Shown: piece after piece, positions 5,070 through 5,320 of the stretch
Numbering within the stretch: position 1 is the stretch's first letter
Layout of the letters: each line of letters opens with the position of its first letter
DNA from: Sphingomonadaceae bacterium
GTDB taxonomy: Bacteria > Pseudomonadota > Alphaproteobacteria > Sphingomonadales > Sphingomonadaceae
Direction of reading: 5' to 3'
NCBI GenBank assembly: GCA_014380205.1
Contig: JACMKH010000121.1
Coordinates: 1 to 5,320 of the forward strand
Length of the DNA: 5,320 nucleotides
The notes under the pieces: model-generated
Seen by the model: the letters and a program-made list of their open reading frames with translations, nothing else
Databases searched by the model: none
Told to the model about the DNA's origin: nothing
Position numbers and translations under genes: made by a program

Positions 5070-5320
5070 TCAGATCACGATGAAATCTCCCGCCGCGAGC
5101 GCCGGATTGCCGCTCACCGCGGCGATCAGCACCTGTGCGCCCGCGCCGTTTCCGTCGGCGTCGAAGAAGATCAGCCCCGCGCCCTGGTTGTAGATGATGC
5201 GGTCGTTGCCGTCGGCCGCCGCGGCGCCGTTGCGGAAGGCGCCCGGCGCGAGCGCGACCGGCGCGAGGCCGTAGACCGATCCCAACAGCGCGATCTCGTC
5301 GGCGCCGGTGAAGTCGGCGA
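5070..5320 (-). CDS. C-terminal end of an RTX/hemolysin-type calcium-binding protein, probably type I-secreted (5' part beyond window edge)
   Basis: The minus-strand frame is open from the right edge to TGA at 5072-5070, giving 82 complete codons. A TTG at 5285 is internal, since family-like sequence (ADFTGADEIALL) continues in frame to the edge. The visible end matches the characteristic C-terminus of calcium-binding RTX-type proteins of alphaproteobacteria: AFRNGAAAADGNDRIIYNQ, then GLIFFDADGNGAGAQV, a VSGNPALAAGDF segment and a hydrophobic end FIVI. In such proteins GGxGxDxxx nonapeptide repeats lie upstream. They bind calcium in the extracellular medium, and the last ~60 residues act as an uncleaved signal for the ABC/MFP/TolC exporter. 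The repeats and any enzymatic domain are outside the window, so the specific activity (protease, lipase, adhesin, nuclease) is unknown. The DADGNG loop is a plausible calcium-binding turn. Confidence 0.85.
   Translation of the reverse strand, partial: ADFTGADEIALLGSVYGLAPVALAPGAFRNGAAAADGNDRIIYNQGAGLIFFDADGNGAGAQVLIAAVSGNPALAAGDFIVI

Noticed and set aside
4918..5193. 91-codon plus-strand frame
   Set aside because: It is antisense to the RTX-type C-terminus and the spacer; Pro/Ala/Ser-rich with no family.
1..5320. CRISPR arrays, tRNA or rRNA genes, insertion sequences, phage genes
   Set aside because: No regularly spaced repeats, tRNA-like cloverleaf sequence, transposase or integrase motifs, or terminal inverted repeats were seen on either strand.

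Overview
The window is a GC-rich, densely coding chromosomal segment with a strong G/C bias at third codon positions. Codon style, leaderless-looking gene starts and the gene families present suggest an alphaproteobacterium, most probably a sphingomonad (Sphingomonadaceae). That placement is inferred from overall resemblance, not from a marker gene.

Left part (1-1708, + strand): the C-terminal 200 codons of an XRE-type regulator with an MmyB-like ligand-binding domain (its HTH lies off the left edge). After 44 bp comes a multi-pass membrane protein of the lysylphosphatidylglycerol-synthase transmembrane / UPF0104 flippase-like family. A strong hairpin covers its stop codon. The spacer 1709-1914 holds a possible 50-codon minus-strand ORF (tentative) and a sigma-32-like promoter pointing right.

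Middle (1915-4517, + strand): a tight three-gene operon. It encodes an LACTB2-like metallo-beta-lactamase-fold hydrolase, a membrane-anchored DUF4230 protein overlapping it by 19 nt, and nadA (quinolinate synthase), whose Shine-Dalgarno sequence overlaps the DUF4230 stop codon. Only nadA has a firm pathway: the second step of de novo NAD synthesis from aspartate, making quinolinate from iminoaspartate and dihydroxyacetone phosphate. Neither nadB nor nadC is in the window.

Right part (4614-5320, - strand), convergent with nadA: the C-terminal end of an RTX/hemolysin-type calcium-binding, probably type I-secreted protein, entering from the right edge. It is followed by a possible 49-codon ORF and a well-supported 92-aa protein. 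The 92-aa protein resembles NHLP (nitrile-hydratase-like leader peptide) precursor leaders and has a short tail with two cysteines. This is the least ordinary part of the window. No RiPP maturation enzyme is visible, so a precursor role is only a hypothesis.
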